A DNA stretch of 54,768 nt from Novosphingobium sp. ERN07 (GCF_012641335.1 NZ_JABAID010000024.1:1-54768); one strand, 5' to 3'; shown: positions 18,405-27,924, counted from the first letter of the stretch. Made by a program: numbers and translations. The notes: generated by a model not told the origin, from the letters alone.

Positions 18405-18420
18405 TGTCATGAGCATGACA
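18405..18420. promoter_or_regulatory. Palindromic operator candidate TGTCATG-AG-CATGACA
   Basis: A perfect 7+7 inverted repeat with a 2-nt centre, 95 nt upstream of the exported SH3-like protein gene. The half-site does not match a regulator family I can name with confidence. Confidence 0.5.
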
Positions 18421-18514
18421 GGACTGTTGTGTGGGAGTCGGGCGGGTGCAAGCGCATTGTCACCCCGTGGCCGCAGCAAAGGTGCGGCAGGTCTACCGAG
18501 GGGTGTCGGTCATC

Positions 18515-19417
18515 ATGTTGCACAAAACCAGATTCATCGCTTCACTTGCCCTTGCTGCCGGCTTGCTGGGCGGATTTCCGGTGGCCGCGCAGGCGGCCGA
18601 CAAGGAGCCGCCGGTGACGCTGACCAAGTGCGACAAGGCCATCGGTTCGGTTGCGCTGGTGGATGGCGATACGCAAGGCTGGACGAAATATGGCCTCAGC
18701 TCTCCGCGCGAACTGATCGCGGCGATGGCGCGTGAATCGGGGTGCTTCACCCTGCACGATCCGGCTAGCGGCAAGCCCGCAACCTTTCTGATGAACGTGA
18801 TCGCAGGCGACAAGGAAGAGGTCGACAAGTCGATCGAAACGGCGAAGGGCGTGGCGATGGAAGGGCTTGTGCGGTCGGGCGCGGCCAGCGGGCTGATGCG
18901 GGGCCTGCCCGGCGGCGGGGCGATGCTGGGCATGTTCGGCGGCTTTGGCGGCAAGAAGAAGGTCGTGGCCGCAGGTATCCGCCTGATCAGCCCTGCCAGC
19001 GGGCAGACCGTGGCATCGGGTTCGGGCGAAGTGAAGAAAACCTCGATCTCGTTCGGAAGCGGTGGTGGCACCATCGGCGCGGTGGCCAATGGCGCAACTG
19101 GTGCGGCCTATGCCGGTAGCAAGGACGGCCAGATGCTGATCGAGGCTTTCGTCAAGGCGTTCAACGGCGTTGCCGCGCAAGGTCCGGCTTTGGCATCGAT
19201 GGTTCCAGCCACCGCTGCTGCCCCCGCTGCATCGGCTTCGGCCGTCACCGCCATCGACACGAAGATGTACGCTTCTGCCGATACCAAGTCTGCAACGCTC
19301 CGCACCGTGCGCGCCGGAACCGCTCTCACCCCCACCGGGCAGCGCACGGGTCTTTTGATCGAGGTCAGCGACAGCTTCGGCACAAAAGGCTGGGTCTCGG
19401 TTGAGGACATGCGCTGA
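18515..19417 (+). CDS. Exported protein with CsgG-like and C-terminal SH3-like regions
   Basis: 300 residues with a clear signal peptide (MLHKTRFIASLALAAGLLGG, cleaved after AQAA). The mature part begins with CDKAIGSVALVDGDTQGW and then RELIAAMARESGCFTLHD, reminiscent of CsgG/curli-type secretion proteins. A Gly-rich central region follows (LPGGGAMLGMFGGFGGKK). The last ~70 residues (KMYASADTKSATLRTVRAG to GTKGWVSVEDMR) resemble a bacterial SH3 domain that binds cell-wall peptides. The overall role is unknown. The start is set at the Met that gives a proper signal sequence. Confidence 0.75.
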   Translation: MLHKTRFIASLALAAGLLGGFPVAAQAADKEPPVTLTKCDKAIGSVALVDGDTQGWTKYGLSSPRELIAAMARESGCFTLHDPASGKPATFLMNVIAGDKEEVDKSIETAKGVAMEGLVRSGAASGLMRGLPGGGAMLGMFGGFGGKKKVVAAGIRLISPASGQTVASGSGEVKKTSISFGSGGGTIGAVANGATGAAYAGSKDGQMLIEAFVKAFNGVAAQGPALASMVPATAAAPAASASAVTAIDTKMYASADTKSATLRTVRAGTALTPTGQRTGLLIEVSDSFGTKGWVSVEDMR

Positions 19418-19521
19418 CAGTTCATTCGAAACTGAGCAGTTGCAAGACCACCGTCCGGCGTGAATATTCGCGTCGGACGGACTGGTCTTTGCCAAAGAGG
19501 TCATTCCGGGGTGCGAGGCTG

Positions 19522-20208
19522 ATGGGCAATCTAAACATCCTCTATGTCGAGGACGATCCGCGTGCAGCGGAAGCCGTGCAGGCACTTGTCTGCGCCGATG
19601 GCGACCGCATGACGTGGGAGCAAAGCGGCACTGCTGGCCTGCAACGCGCCGGAGCCGAAGCATTCGACGTGATCATCCTTGACCGGATGCTGCCCGATCT
19701 TGACGGTTTGAGCGTGGTATCGCGGCTACGCGCAGCGGGTGTGGGCACACCAGTGCTGATGCTGAGCGCGCTGGGCCGCAGCGAAAACCGGATCGAAGGG
19801 TTGGACGCCGGGGTCGATGACTATCTGGCCAAACCCTATGAACCGCAGGAACTTGTGGCGCGGGTACGTGCCCTGCACCGGCGCGCGGCGGGCGCGGTCC
19901 ACGGCGCGGTTATCATCTATGGCGCGTTCGAATGCCATGTAAAAGCGCGCACCGCCTTTCGCGCAGGGAAGCACATTCCGCTTTCGCCGCGCGAATTTGC
20001 GCTGTTCCGCTATTTCATGGAGAACGGCGGCGAGACGGTGACGCGCGAAATGCTGCTGCGCGATGTGTGGAACATGAACTTCGATCCGCAAACCAACGTG
20101 GTGGACGTGAACATCGGCCGTCTGCGGCGCAAACTGGAAGATGGCTTTAGCGCGCCAGCGCTGGAAACCATCTGGGGTGCCGGATACCGCCTGACGAGAG
20201 GCGAATGA
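19522..20208 (+). CDS. Response regulator, OmpR/PhoB family
   Basis: 228 residues. The receiver domain has the acidic pair (VEDDPRAAE), phospho-acceptor Asp in VIILDRMLPDLDG, Ser in LMLSALG and Lys in LAKPYEP. The C-terminal winged-helix DNA-binding domain ends ETIWGAGYRLTRGE. Its ATG follows a long leader after the SH3-like gene. The stop overlaps the sensor kinase start by 4 nt, so the two form a two-component system; target genes are not deducible. Confidence 0.93.
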   Translation: MGNLNILYVEDDPRAAEAVQALVCADGDRMTWEQSGTAGLQRAGAEAFDVIILDRMLPDLDGLSVVSRLRAAGVGTPVLMLSALGRSENRIEGLDAGVDDYLAKPYEPQELVARVRALHRRAAGAVHGAVIIYGAFECHVKARTAFRAGKHIPLSPREFALFRYFMENGGETVTREMLLRDVWNMNFDPQTNVVDVNIGRLRRKLEDGFSAPALETIWGAGYRLTRGE

Positions 20209-21560
20209 CCGGGCACAGCCCCCCTCGGCGCGGCCAGCGCTCGATCTTCGGGCAATTGACTGCTGCATCGATCCTGATCGCGGTGATTGCGGTGGCCGTG
20301 CTGTTTGCCGTGACCACGATCATCGTTCAGCGCCAGACGCGCGCTTCGCTTTCAGCCACCGTCGCCACCGATATGGCGGGCCTGATCGACATCTATGCCA
20401 CCGCGGGACGGGAAGAACTGCTGCGCCGTGTGGCAGACCGGCAGGCGGTGGTGAGCCTTGATGCGCGCCGTTCACACTATATGCTGGCGGATGCGGCGGG
20501 CAGGCCACTGGCCGGGGACCAGAGACGCTGGCCGCAGATCAACGCCAAGCAATCGGAAGAAGGCTTTATCGCGCTGGCCGATGGCACACCCGTCTATGCG
20601 CAAGGGGCTATGCTTGCACCTGATCTGCAACTGCTGGTAGCACGCGAATATCAAAGTGATCGCGCCGCGCAGTTCGTGCTGTCCGCCGCGTTCCTTGCCG
20701 TGGGCGCGGCCATCATCGGCGCGGTGGCGTTGGTCGCATGGTTTACCGCACGGCATCTGGCAGAGCGGATGAACGCGGTGAATGCCGCATTGGGCGCCGC
20801 CGCCGATGGCCGCGCCGCCAGCTTCCCCGCTCGCCAGCGCGGGGGGGACGAGATCGACGAAATGGCAGGACACGGCACGCGGCTGCTGGCGCGGCAGGCT
20901 CAACTGCTGAAAGCCTACAAGCAGGTCTCCGAACATGTCGCCCATGAAGTGCGCACGCCGCTGATGCATCTGGACAACCGGCTGGGTGCAGTAATGAAGG
21001 AGCATCCCGAAACGGTCGGCGGTGCGCTGGTCCATGCGCGCGAGGACATTCGCGGTATCGCCGCAATGCTCGATTCGCTGCTGGATATCGCATCGGCGGA
21101 AAGCCGCAGGGGCGATCTGGCAGGGCTGGCCGAATTCGATCTTAGCGAACTGCTGACTGGCCTTGCCGAGCTTTACGAAGCAAGCGCTGAGGAAAGCGGC
21201 CTTGCCTTCGAAACCGCAATCACGCCGGGCGTGACGGTGCTGGGCGAGCGGATGCAGATCACGCGGCTCGTTTCCAATCTACTCGACAATGCGATCAAAT
21301 ATGTGCCCGAAGGCGGACATGTTCGCCTGACGCTTGCCCCCGGCCCGCGCCTGACGGTGGAAGATGATGGCCCCGGCATTGCGCGCGAGCAGCACGAGCG
21401 GGTGTTCGAACGGTTCGCCCGCGCATCGTTGCCCGACGACAAACCCGGACATGGCCTAGGCCTTGCGCTGTCACGGGCGATTGCGCAGCGGCACGGGTTG
21501 TTGCTGCGGCTGGGTGAGCCACCGCGTGGCGCGCAATTCATTCTGGAGCCTGCACCATGA
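20205..21560 (+). CDS. Sensor histidine kinase (partner of the OmpR-type regulator)
   Basis: 451 residues. Two membrane helices (about residues 23-45 and 155-180) flank a ~110-residue periplasmic sensor. They are followed by a linker and the H-box HEVRTPLMHLDNRL. The ATPase domain has NLLDNAIKYV (N-box), EDDGPGIA (G1), ERVFERFAR (F) and GHGLGLALS (G2). Overlaps on both sides (4 nt with the regulator, 4 nt with the lipoprotein) show a three-gene operon. The signal is unknown. Confidence 0.93.
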   Translation: MTGHSPPRRGQRSIFGQLTAASILIAVIAVAVLFAVTTIIVQRQTRASLSATVATDMAGLIDIYATAGREELLRRVADRQAVVSLDARRSHYMLADAAGRPLAGDQRRWPQINAKQSEEGFIALADGTPVYAQGAMLAPDLQLLVAREYQSDRAAQFVLSAAFLAVGAAIIGAVALVAWFTARHLAERMNAVNAALGAAADGRAASFPARQRGGDEIDEMAGHGTRLLARQAQLLKAYKQVSEHVAHEVRTPLMHLDNRLGAVMKEHPETVGGALVHAREDIRGIAAMLDSLLDIASAESRRGDLAGLAEFDLSELLTGLAELYEASAEESGLAFETAITPGVTVLGERMQITRLVSNLLDNAIKYVPEGGHVRLTLAPGPRLTVEDDGPGIAREQHERVFERFARASLPDDKPGHGLGLALSRAIAQRHGLLLRLGEPPRGAQFILEPAP

Positions 21561-22123
21561 CGATGAAATGGTTGGTCCTGTTTGCTCTGGTGGCAGCGAT
21601 GGCTGGCTGCACGTCCGTTCCGGCGCAATCGGCTGAAACGGCAGCAGCGAATGGTCCGGCAGAGGAAGTTGCAAGGATTCTCGCACAGGCCGATGCGGCG
21701 CAGGATCAGCCCAAACATCTCGGCAAACTGCTCGCCGCGCTTGATGCCTTGGGTGCCAAACCAATGGAGCCTGCCGCCGATCCCGTGGCGCAATGGCGCA
21801 CGCAGGCAGAGATGCCAATCATCCCGCCCTATCGTGGCCGGGTGCTTGGCCCGGCGTACAAAGCGGGGAAGATCGATCCCGGCGCCACGGTGCGCCTGCC
21901 GCAATTGTTCGACGGGGGCCGCGCCGCACGGGTTGCGATTGCCACCCCCGGTCAGGCCCCGCTCGATTTCACCGTGCTGGACCGAGAGGCAAAGCCCGTC
22001 TGCCCGCCCGCCAAGGCGCGCAGCCGCGAATGCAGTTGGACCCCACTGTTCAGCGGCCGATTTGAAATCGTGCTGAGCAATTCCTCCAGCGACGCGGCGG
22101 GATATTATCTGGTGATCGACTGA
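21557..22123 (+). CDS. Lipoprotein of a two-component operon, unknown function
   Basis: 188 residues with a signal peptide and lipobox AMAGC (Cys at residue 18). No catalytic motif. The C-terminal region (RFEIVLSNSSSDAAGYYLVID) looks like a beta-sandwich strand pattern. Since it is coupled to the sensor kinase, it may be part of signal perception or an output of the system; this is inference from position. Confidence 0.7.
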   Translation: MTMKWLVLFALVAAMAGCTSVPAQSAETAAANGPAEEVARILAQADAAQDQPKHLGKLLAALDALGAKPMEPAADPVAQWRTQAEMPIIPPYRGRVLGPAYKAGKIDPGATVRLPQLFDGGRAARVAIATPGQAPLDFTVLDREAKPVCPPAKARSRECSWTPLFSGRFEIVLSNSSSDAAGYYLVID

Positions 22124-22132
22124 GGAAGATTT

Positions 22133-22206
22133 TGGAGGCCCGAGCCGGAATCGAACCGGCGTAAACGGATTTGCAATCCGGTGCGTAACCACTCCGCCAT
22201 CGGGCC
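22133..22206 (-). tRNA. tRNA-Cys (GCA)
   Basis: Read on the minus strand, it begins GGCCCGATGGCGGAGTGG and ends with an encoded CCA. The acceptor stem GGCCCGA/TCGGGCC, the D-arm, the anticodon loop TTGCAAA and the GGTTCGATTCC T-arm all fold. Anticodon GCA reads Cys codons. Length is 74 nt with CCA. Confidence 0.96.
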
Positions 22207-22281
22207 TTGATCGCAGGTTCTGCGTGGTTCGGGGCGGTTAGCCGGAAGCGGCGCGCGCCGCAAGGGGTTCTTGCGCGAAGT

Positions 22282-23667
22282 TCACTCTGCCGTGACGAAG
22301 GTGAGGCGGCGCTTGGCAATATCGACGCTTTCAAGCCGCAGATCGACGCGCTGGCCGGGGGCGGCTTCGGGCACTTTTGCGCGGGCGACGACCGGCAGAT
22401 CGATCAACTGGACCCGCGCCGAATCGCCTTCGGCATCGGTCACGCATGCGGAAAAACGCTCTCCCGCGCGGCCCTGAAGCATCACGGTTTCGGCAAGGTC
22501 GATCACCGCGCGTTCGATCTGGCCCGATTGCGCACCGGAGCGGGCCATGACCGTAGGCAGGCGCTGGAATGCGTCTTCGACTTCTGACGGAACGGGCTGA
22601 CCATTGGCGACGGCGAGCGTTGCACGGATCACGTAGCGATCGGCAAGGCGGCGCAAGGGGGCCGTCGCGTGCACATAGGTGGCGGCAATCGCTTCGTGCC
22701 ACGGGGTGACGCCGGGGAGCCACGGTGCATAGCCCGCACCATTGCCCGCGCGCCGCACGGCGATCATGAAAGCGGCATGGTGCGGGTTCTTCTGATCAAG
22801 GCGGCGTTCCACTGCCTTGAGATCCTCACCCCGTTCCCATGCGATGTCGAGGCCTGCGGCGGTGGAACGCAGGCGGGACAGCGCCTTGTGATCTGGCCCG
22901 GCCATGACGCGGAACAGGCCGGTGCGCGCATTTTGCAACGTGGCGGCTATGGCAAGATTGGCCGAGAGCGAAAGCGCAGCGTTGCGGCGTTCGGATGGCA
23001 GCAGCGGGCGGAAAGCAAGGCCATAGCGGCCTTTGCCCAAGGCTTCGACTTCCTGTTCGGGCGGATCGACGCGCGCCGCACCGCGTGCAGACTCTGCTTC
23101 ATTCACGCGCCGGGCATATTCGGTGAAAGCGGGCGGGAGATCGCTATCGGCAACCGTATCGTAAGCCAGTTTGGCACGGCTGCGGATCAGCGCCCGCTCT
23201 GCTCCATCCAGCCGTGCAGCCCCATCAGGGCCAAGGCGGACAGTGAAGACAACCGCCGGGCGCGGACCATCAGGCAAGAGACTTGCGGCGCGTTCGGACA
23301 GCGCAGGCGGATAGAGGCTGGCCTTGCCATCAGGCAGGTATAGCGTTTCCCCACGCTTCCATGCTTCGGCATCCACCGCATCACCATCATCGACGAACCA
23401 TGCCACGTCCGCGATGGCATAGTGCAGCAGCAGGTCAGCGCCAGATGGCTCTATCCAGAATGCCTGATCGAGATCGGTGGAACTGGCAGGATCGAGCGTT
23501 ACGAACGGGACGGCGGTGCGATCTGCGTGCGCTGTGGGCGCGCGCGTGGCGGCCAATTCTGCCGCCGCCATGACTTCTGGCGGAAAGCCTTGCGGCACCT
23601 GATACTGCTGACGGATCGCGGCTAGCCCTGTGGTGAGCGCGCCGTGCGGATCGTGAATGGCCTTCAT
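22282..23667 (-). CDS. RNB-domain exoribonuclease (RNase II-like), short form
   Basis: 461 residues, essentially the RNB catalytic domain alone. Motif LDPASSTDLDQAF supplies the metal-binding Asp cluster; the last Asp of the canonical DxDD is Gln. The region HATAPLRRLADRYVIRA carries the conserved Arg and substrate-anchoring residues near the exit. No cold-shock or S1 domain is seen in the N-terminal 30 residues or at the C-terminus beyond a small RVDLRLESVDIAKRR strand region. Expected to degrade RNA 3' to 5', but substrate choice may differ from RNase R or RNase II. Confidence 0.88.
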   Translation of the reverse strand: MKAIHDPHGALTTGLAAIRQQYQVPQGFPPEVMAAAELAATRAPTAHADRTAVPFVTLDPASSTDLDQAFWIEPSGADLLLHYAIADVAWFVDDGDAVDAEAWKRGETLYLPDGKASLYPPALSERAASLLPDGPRPAVVFTVRLGPDGAARLDGAERALIRSRAKLAYDTVADSDLPPAFTEYARRVNEAESARGAARVDPPEQEVEALGKGRYGLAFRPLLPSERRNAALSLSANLAIAATLQNARTGLFRVMAGPDHKALSRLRSTAAGLDIAWERGEDLKAVERRLDQKNPHHAAFMIAVRRAGNGAGYAPWLPGVTPWHEAIAATYVHATAPLRRLADRYVIRATLAVANGQPVPSEVEDAFQRLPTVMARSGAQSGQIERAVIDLAETVMLQGRAGERFSACVTDAEGDSARVQLIDLPVVARAKVPEAAPGQRVDLRLESVDIAKRRLTFVTAE

Positions 23668-23688
23668 ACCGGAAAGCCTAGCAGGCTA

Positions 23689-24486
23689 TTACGGATCAAC
23701 AAATTCTGCGGGACGCTTTTCCATCCCGGCGCGCACGGCTTCCATCTGGTTCTTCGAATACATCAGTTCGTGCTGCGCGATGGATTCTGCCATCAGCACT
23801 TCATCCACGGTCATATCGGGCGTGCGGTTAGACAGCATCTTTGCACCGCGCACTGCGGTTGGGCTTTTGCTGGCGATTTCCTGCGCGAGCTTCATGGCAT
23901 CAGCCAGCGGATCGGCGCTGACATGAGTGGCAAAACCAAAGCGCACGGCTTCCTCGCCGTTGAATTCGCGGTGGGTATAGGTCAATTCGCGCAGCATATC
24001 ATCGCGCACGTTGCCGCGCCACAGGACGTATCCGGCCATATCGGGTACGAGGCCCCATTTCACTTCCATCACCGCCAGCCGCGCATCAGACGCAATGAAG
24101 CGAATGTCCGCACCGCTGGCCACTTGCAAGCCGCCGCCGAAGCAGACGCCGTGAACGGCCGCGACGACCGGCATTGGCAGCTTGCGCCAGACCATTGCCG
24201 CCTGCTGCGCGCGGTTGGCGTTGCCGTGCGTGCGCTCCGCCAGGCCGCCCTCTCCCCAGCGGTCAGCCTGCCCCATGCTCGACAGGTCCAGCCCCGCGCA
24301 GAACGAACGGCCCGCGCCAGACAGCACCACCACGCGCACGCCGCGTTCGGTATGAAGATAGTGTCCGGCAGCAATGATAGCTTCAAACATCGCATCGTCG
24401 AGCGCGTTCATCTTGTCGGCCCGGTCCAGCAGGACATGGGCGACGTGGTTTTCGACGGTGACGGTAACGCGATCGTGGAAATTCAT
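23689..24486 (-). CDS. Enoyl-CoA hydratase/isomerase (crotonase family)
   Basis: 265 residues from MNFHDRVTVTVENHVAHV. The oxyanion hole motifs are present: SGAGRSFCAGLDLSS and VHGVCFGGGLQVASGADIRF. The first catalytic Glu position of classical hydratases is replaced in the stretch LQVASGADIR, whereas VKWGLVPDM follows where the second acid normally sits. This suggests an unusual crotonase reaction rather than simple hydration. In-frame Mets at 24495 and 24519 offer longer starts; none has a strong ribosome site. Confidence 0.85.
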   Translation of the reverse strand: MNFHDRVTVTVENHVAHVLLDRADKMNALDDAMFEAIIAAGHYLHTERGVRVVVLSGAGRSFCAGLDLSSMGQADRWGEGGLAERTHGNANRAQQAAMVWRKLPMPVVAAVHGVCFGGGLQVASGADIRFIASDARLAVMEVKWGLVPDMAGYVLWRGNVRDDMLRELTYTHREFNGEEAVRFGFATHVSADPLADAMKLAQEIASKSPTAVRGAKMLSNRTPDMTVDEVLMAESIAQHELMYSKNQMEAVRAGMEKRPAEFVDP

Positions 24487-24578
24487 GGAAGGCATCCACT
24501 CATGTTTGTTGAGCGCCAAGGTGCCTTATCGAATGCCGGTGGTCCAGTCTGCGCTTATGACGGATGATGCAAACGGAG

Positions 24579-24610
24579 ACGGCCCTCTCCGCGCTGGCGG
24601 AAAGGGCCGT
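24579..24610 (-). terminator. Hairpin downstream of the aminotransferase
   Basis: A 14-bp stem with one mismatch (24579-24592 with 24597-24610; loop GCTG). It lies 23 nt after the alaC-like stop on the minus strand, but the following sequence has only a short T run. Probable transcription end. Confidence 0.6.
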
Positions 24611-24632
24611 GCCTTGCGTCAGAGCTGGCGTA

Positions 24633-25850
24633 TTACGCCGCTGAGGAATTGACGCCCATCGATTGCAGGTAGCGCTTGATATTTCGCGCGGCCTGGCGGA
24701 GGCGCTGTTCGTTTTCAACCATCGCGATGCGCACGAAGCCTTCACCATCTTCGCCATAACCGACGCCCGGCGCGACCGCGACTTCGGCGTGGGTGAGGAG
24801 CTGCTTCGAAAATTCGAGGCTGCCGAGGTGCATCAGCGCTGGCGGCAGGGGTGCCCATGCGAACATCGATGCCTTGGGGCTGGGAATGTCCCACCCGGCG
24901 CGGCCAAAGGCTTCGACCATCACGTCGCGGCGCTTCTGGTAGAGTTCGCGGTTCTTCTCAACGATATCCTGCGGACCGTTGAGGGCGGCGCAGGCGGCGG
25001 CCTGAATCGGCGTGAAGGCGCCGTAATCGAGATAGGACTTCACCCGCTTGAGCGCGGCGATCAGGCGAGCGTTACCCACCGCGAAGCCGACGCGCCAACC
25101 CGCCATCGAGAAGGTCTTGGACATCGAGGTGAATTCCACCGCGACATCCTTTGCCCCCGGCACTTCGAGGATCGAGCGCGTGGGATTGCCGTCGTAATAG
25201 AGTTCGGAATAGGCGAGGTCCGACAGGATCCAAACCTTGTTCTCCTTCGCCCACGCAACGAGGCGTTCGTAGAAGGCAAGGTCAACGGTTTCCGCCGTAG
25301 GGTTCGACGGATAGTTGACGATCAGAATCGAGGGACGCGGCACCGAATACTTCATCGCGCGATCCAGCGAATCCCAATAGCGTTCGTCAGGCGTGGTCGG
25401 CACCGAACGGATGGTGGCACCGGCGATGATGAAACCGAAGGTGTGGATCGGGTAGCTGGGGTTGGGGGCCAGCACCACATCGCCGGGCGCGGTGATCGCG
25501 GTGGCGAGGGAGGCAAGGCCTTCTTTCGACCCCATCGTCATCACCACTTCGGTTTCAGGATCGAGATCGACGTTGAAGCGGCGGCCATAGTAATTGGCCT
25601 GCGCCTTGCGCACGCCGGGAATGCCCGACGATGCCGAGTAGCCATGTGCATCCGGCTTTTGCGCCACTTCGCACAGCTTGTCGATCACGTGCTGGGGCGG
25701 CGGCAGATCGGGATTGCCCATGCCGAGGTCGATGATGTCCCTACCGGCGGCGCGCGCGGCGGCCCGCATGCCGTTGACTTCGGCAATGACGTAGGGCGGC
25801 AGGCGCTTCATGCGGTAGAATTCTTCGTCCACGGTTGAATACTCGTTCAA
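24633..25850 (-). CDS. alaC: Class I/II aminotransferase, AlaC-like
   Basis: PLP enzyme of 405 residues, likely making alanine or a related amino acid from pyruvate and glutamate. Motifs: DLGMGNPDLPPP near residue 42, the NPSYPIH substrate region, NYPSNPTAE (PLP contact), SDLAYSELYYDG and the lysine anchor SMSKTFSMAGWRVGF. The sequence follows E. coli YfdZ/AlaC and LL-diaminopimelate aminotransferase relatives. It stands alone on the minus strand with a terminator-like hairpin 3'. Confidence 0.9.
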   Translation of the reverse strand: MNEYSTVDEEFYRMKRLPPYVIAEVNGMRAAARAAGRDIIDLGMGNPDLPPPQHVIDKLCEVAQKPDAHGYSASSGIPGVRKAQANYYGRRFNVDLDPETEVVMTMGSKEGLASLATAITAPGDVVLAPNPSYPIHTFGFIIAGATIRSVPTTPDERYWDSLDRAMKYSVPRPSILIVNYPSNPTAETVDLAFYERLVAWAKENKVWILSDLAYSELYYDGNPTRSILEVPGAKDVAVEFTSMSKTFSMAGWRVGFAVGNARLIAALKRVKSYLDYGAFTPIQAAACAALNGPQDIVEKNRELYQKRRDVMVEAFGRAGWDIPSPKASMFAWAPLPPALMHLGSLEFSKQLLTHAEVAVAPGVGYGEDGEGFVRIAMVENEQRLRQAARNIKRYLQSMGVNSSAA

Positions 25851-26023
25851 AAGACGCGGCAGGAGCGCCGCTGAGTGGCCTTTACGCGAATTGGCCGAAA
25901 GTGGAAACTCTGGTGTCGCTAGGCCGCGCCCTACGGCATTGGCGCGACATCAGGGCTAACAACCTGTCATATCGTGTGTATAGATTCAGGGCATCAGACC
26001 GGACTTAACGGCAGGGAAAAAGC

Positions 26024-27892
26024 ATGACGGACAAGGCGGTGAGTGATTCGGTCGTGTTCGAAGATCTGTTTCGCCAACAAGGTGAAGCGATGCGCGCGAT
26101 GTTCGCGCCGCTGATGCCGGGGACAGAGGGGCTGAGCGCTGATCCCGCCGAATTGCAGCACTGGGCCATGTCAGCGGCAAAGCTGCAGAAGATGTGGCTG
26201 GACTTCAGCGCCGAGCAGGCCGGCCATGTCGAGCCGATGCTGGCGCGGCTGGGCGATATCGGCAAATGGACCCAGACATGGATGGCGATGGCCGGGCAGA
26301 TGCCCATCGCGCAGGCTGAAACGCAGGCAAAACTTTGGAATGAAAGCGTAGCGCTGTGGAGCGCGGTAATGGGCCAGTTCGCCGGGGGCCAGAAGCCTGC
26401 GCAGGATGCCCCCGCCCTGCCCCGCAAGGACCGCCGCTTTGCCGACAAACGCTGGCACGAACAGCCCGCCTTCGCGCTGATCCACCAGACCTATCTGCTG
26501 CTGGCCGAACGGTTGCAGCAGATGGCCGAGGAGACGCAGGGTCTTTCGCCCGAACGCAAGGAACAATTGCGTTTTGCCACCAAGGTGGTGACCGATGCCC
26601 TGTCGCCCGCCAATTTTCCGCTCACCAACCCGGTCGTGATCGAGCGGACGATGGAAACGCGCGGCGAAAATCTGGTGAAAGGCGTGGAGCACCTGCTCGA
26701 CGACCTGCGCAAGGGGCAGTTGACGCATACCGACCCGCACGCGTTCGAACTGGGACGCAACATTGCGGTGACGCCGGGCAAGGTCGTGCATCAAACGCCG
26801 CTTTTCCAGCTTATCCAGTATAGCCCCACGACCGACGAGGTGCTGGAAACCCCGCTGCTGATCTTCCCGCCGTGGATCAACCGCTTCTATATTCTGGACC
26901 TGAATCCCCAGAAGAGCTTCATCCGCTGGGCGGTGGAGCAGGGACTGACGGTGTTCGTGGTTTCGTGGAAATCTGCAGATGCCTCGATGGCCGAGGTGGT
27001 GTGGGACGATTATGTGCGCTCGCAAATCGAAGCCATCGATCACGTGCGCGCGCGGCTGAAAGTGCCCGCCGTCCACACCATCGGCTATTGCGTGGCCGGC
27101 ACCACGCTGGCCGCAACACTGGCGGTGCTGGCGCGGCGGGGCGAGGCCGACAAGGTGGCGAGTGCCACCTTCTTTACCGCGCAGGTCGATTTCGAAGATG
27201 CCGGCGAGCTGAAGAACTTCATCGACGATAGCCAGTTGAAGATGCTCGGCAGCCTTTCGACCGACGGCTACCTTGACGGGCGGTACATGGCGGCGACGTT
27301 CAACGCGCTGCGCGGAACCGATCTGATCTGGAACTACGTGGTCAACAACTACCTGCTGGGCGAAAATTACCCTGCATTCGACCTGCTACATTGGAATGGC
27401 GACACCACCAATCTGCCAACCAAATGGCACCAGGCCTATCTGTGCGATCTCTATCGCGACAATCGGCTGGTCATCCCCGATGCACTGGTGGTGGACAATA
27501 CCCCCATTGATCTGCGCCGCATTGCAACACCATGTTATATTCAGGCCGGGCGCGAGGATCATATTGCACCGCCTAACAGCGTGTGGAAACTGACCCGCCA
27601 TCTGTCGGGCAACTGGAAGTTCGTTCTGGCCGGATCGGGGCATATCGCGGGTGTGGTCAACCCGCCTTCATCGGGCAAATATCAGTTTTGGCTGAACCAC
27701 GGCAACCCGACGAGTCTCGACGAATTCGTCGCAGGAGCCGAAGAAACCAAAGGCAGCTGGTGGCCAGACTGGATCGAGTGGGTCAGTGAGCAAAGCCCGG
27801 CGCGCATTGCGGCGAAGGGCAAGCGTGTACCCGGAGGTGAGGGCGACAAGGTTATCGAGGATGCACCAGGCCGATATGTCCGCAGCCGCTGA
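26024..27892 (+). CDS. phaC: Class I poly(3-hydroxyalkanoate) synthase
   Basis: Polymerises 3-hydroxyacyl-CoA into PHA on granule surfaces. 622 residues, class I size. The N-terminal PhaC_N region is followed by an alpha/beta-hydrolase core. The lipase-like box GYCVAG places the nucleophile at Cys356; Asp512 (REDHIAPP) and His540 (GSGHIAG) complete the triad, with spacing as in C. necator PhaC. The ATG is preceded by AGGGAAA. The phasin gene follows under its own regulated promoter. No phaA or phaB gene is in the window. Confidence 0.96.
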   Translation: MTDKAVSDSVVFEDLFRQQGEAMRAMFAPLMPGTEGLSADPAELQHWAMSAAKLQKMWLDFSAEQAGHVEPMLARLGDIGKWTQTWMAMAGQMPIAQAETQAKLWNESVALWSAVMGQFAGGQKPAQDAPALPRKDRRFADKRWHEQPAFALIHQTYLLLAERLQQMAEETQGLSPERKEQLRFATKVVTDALSPANFPLTNPVVIERTMETRGENLVKGVEHLLDDLRKGQLTHTDPHAFELGRNIAVTPGKVVHQTPLFQLIQYSPTTDEVLETPLLIFPPWINRFYILDLNPQKSFIRWAVEQGLTVFVVSWKSADASMAEVVWDDYVRSQIEAIDHVRARLKVPAVHTIGYCVAGTTLAATLAVLARRGEADKVASATFFTAQVDFEDAGELKNFIDDSQLKMLGSLSTDGYLDGRYMAATFNALRGTDLIWNYVVNNYLLGENYPAFDLLHWNGDTTNLPTKWHQAYLCDLYRDNRLVIPDALVVDNTPIDLRRIATPCYIQAGREDHIAPPNSVWKLTRHLSGNWKFVLAGSGHIAGVVNPPSSGKYQFWLNHGNPTSLDEFVAGAEETKGSWWPDWIEWVSEQSPARIAAKGKRVPGGEGDKVIEDAPGRYVRSR

Positions 27893-27924
27893 TCGGCAAT
27901 GGTCCGATTTGCAACCATTTCAGA

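Noticed and set aside
24663..25838. 391-codon frame antisense to the aminotransferase
   Set aside because: His/Arg/Gly-rich shadow sequence; the minus-strand protein has every catalytic motif of its family.
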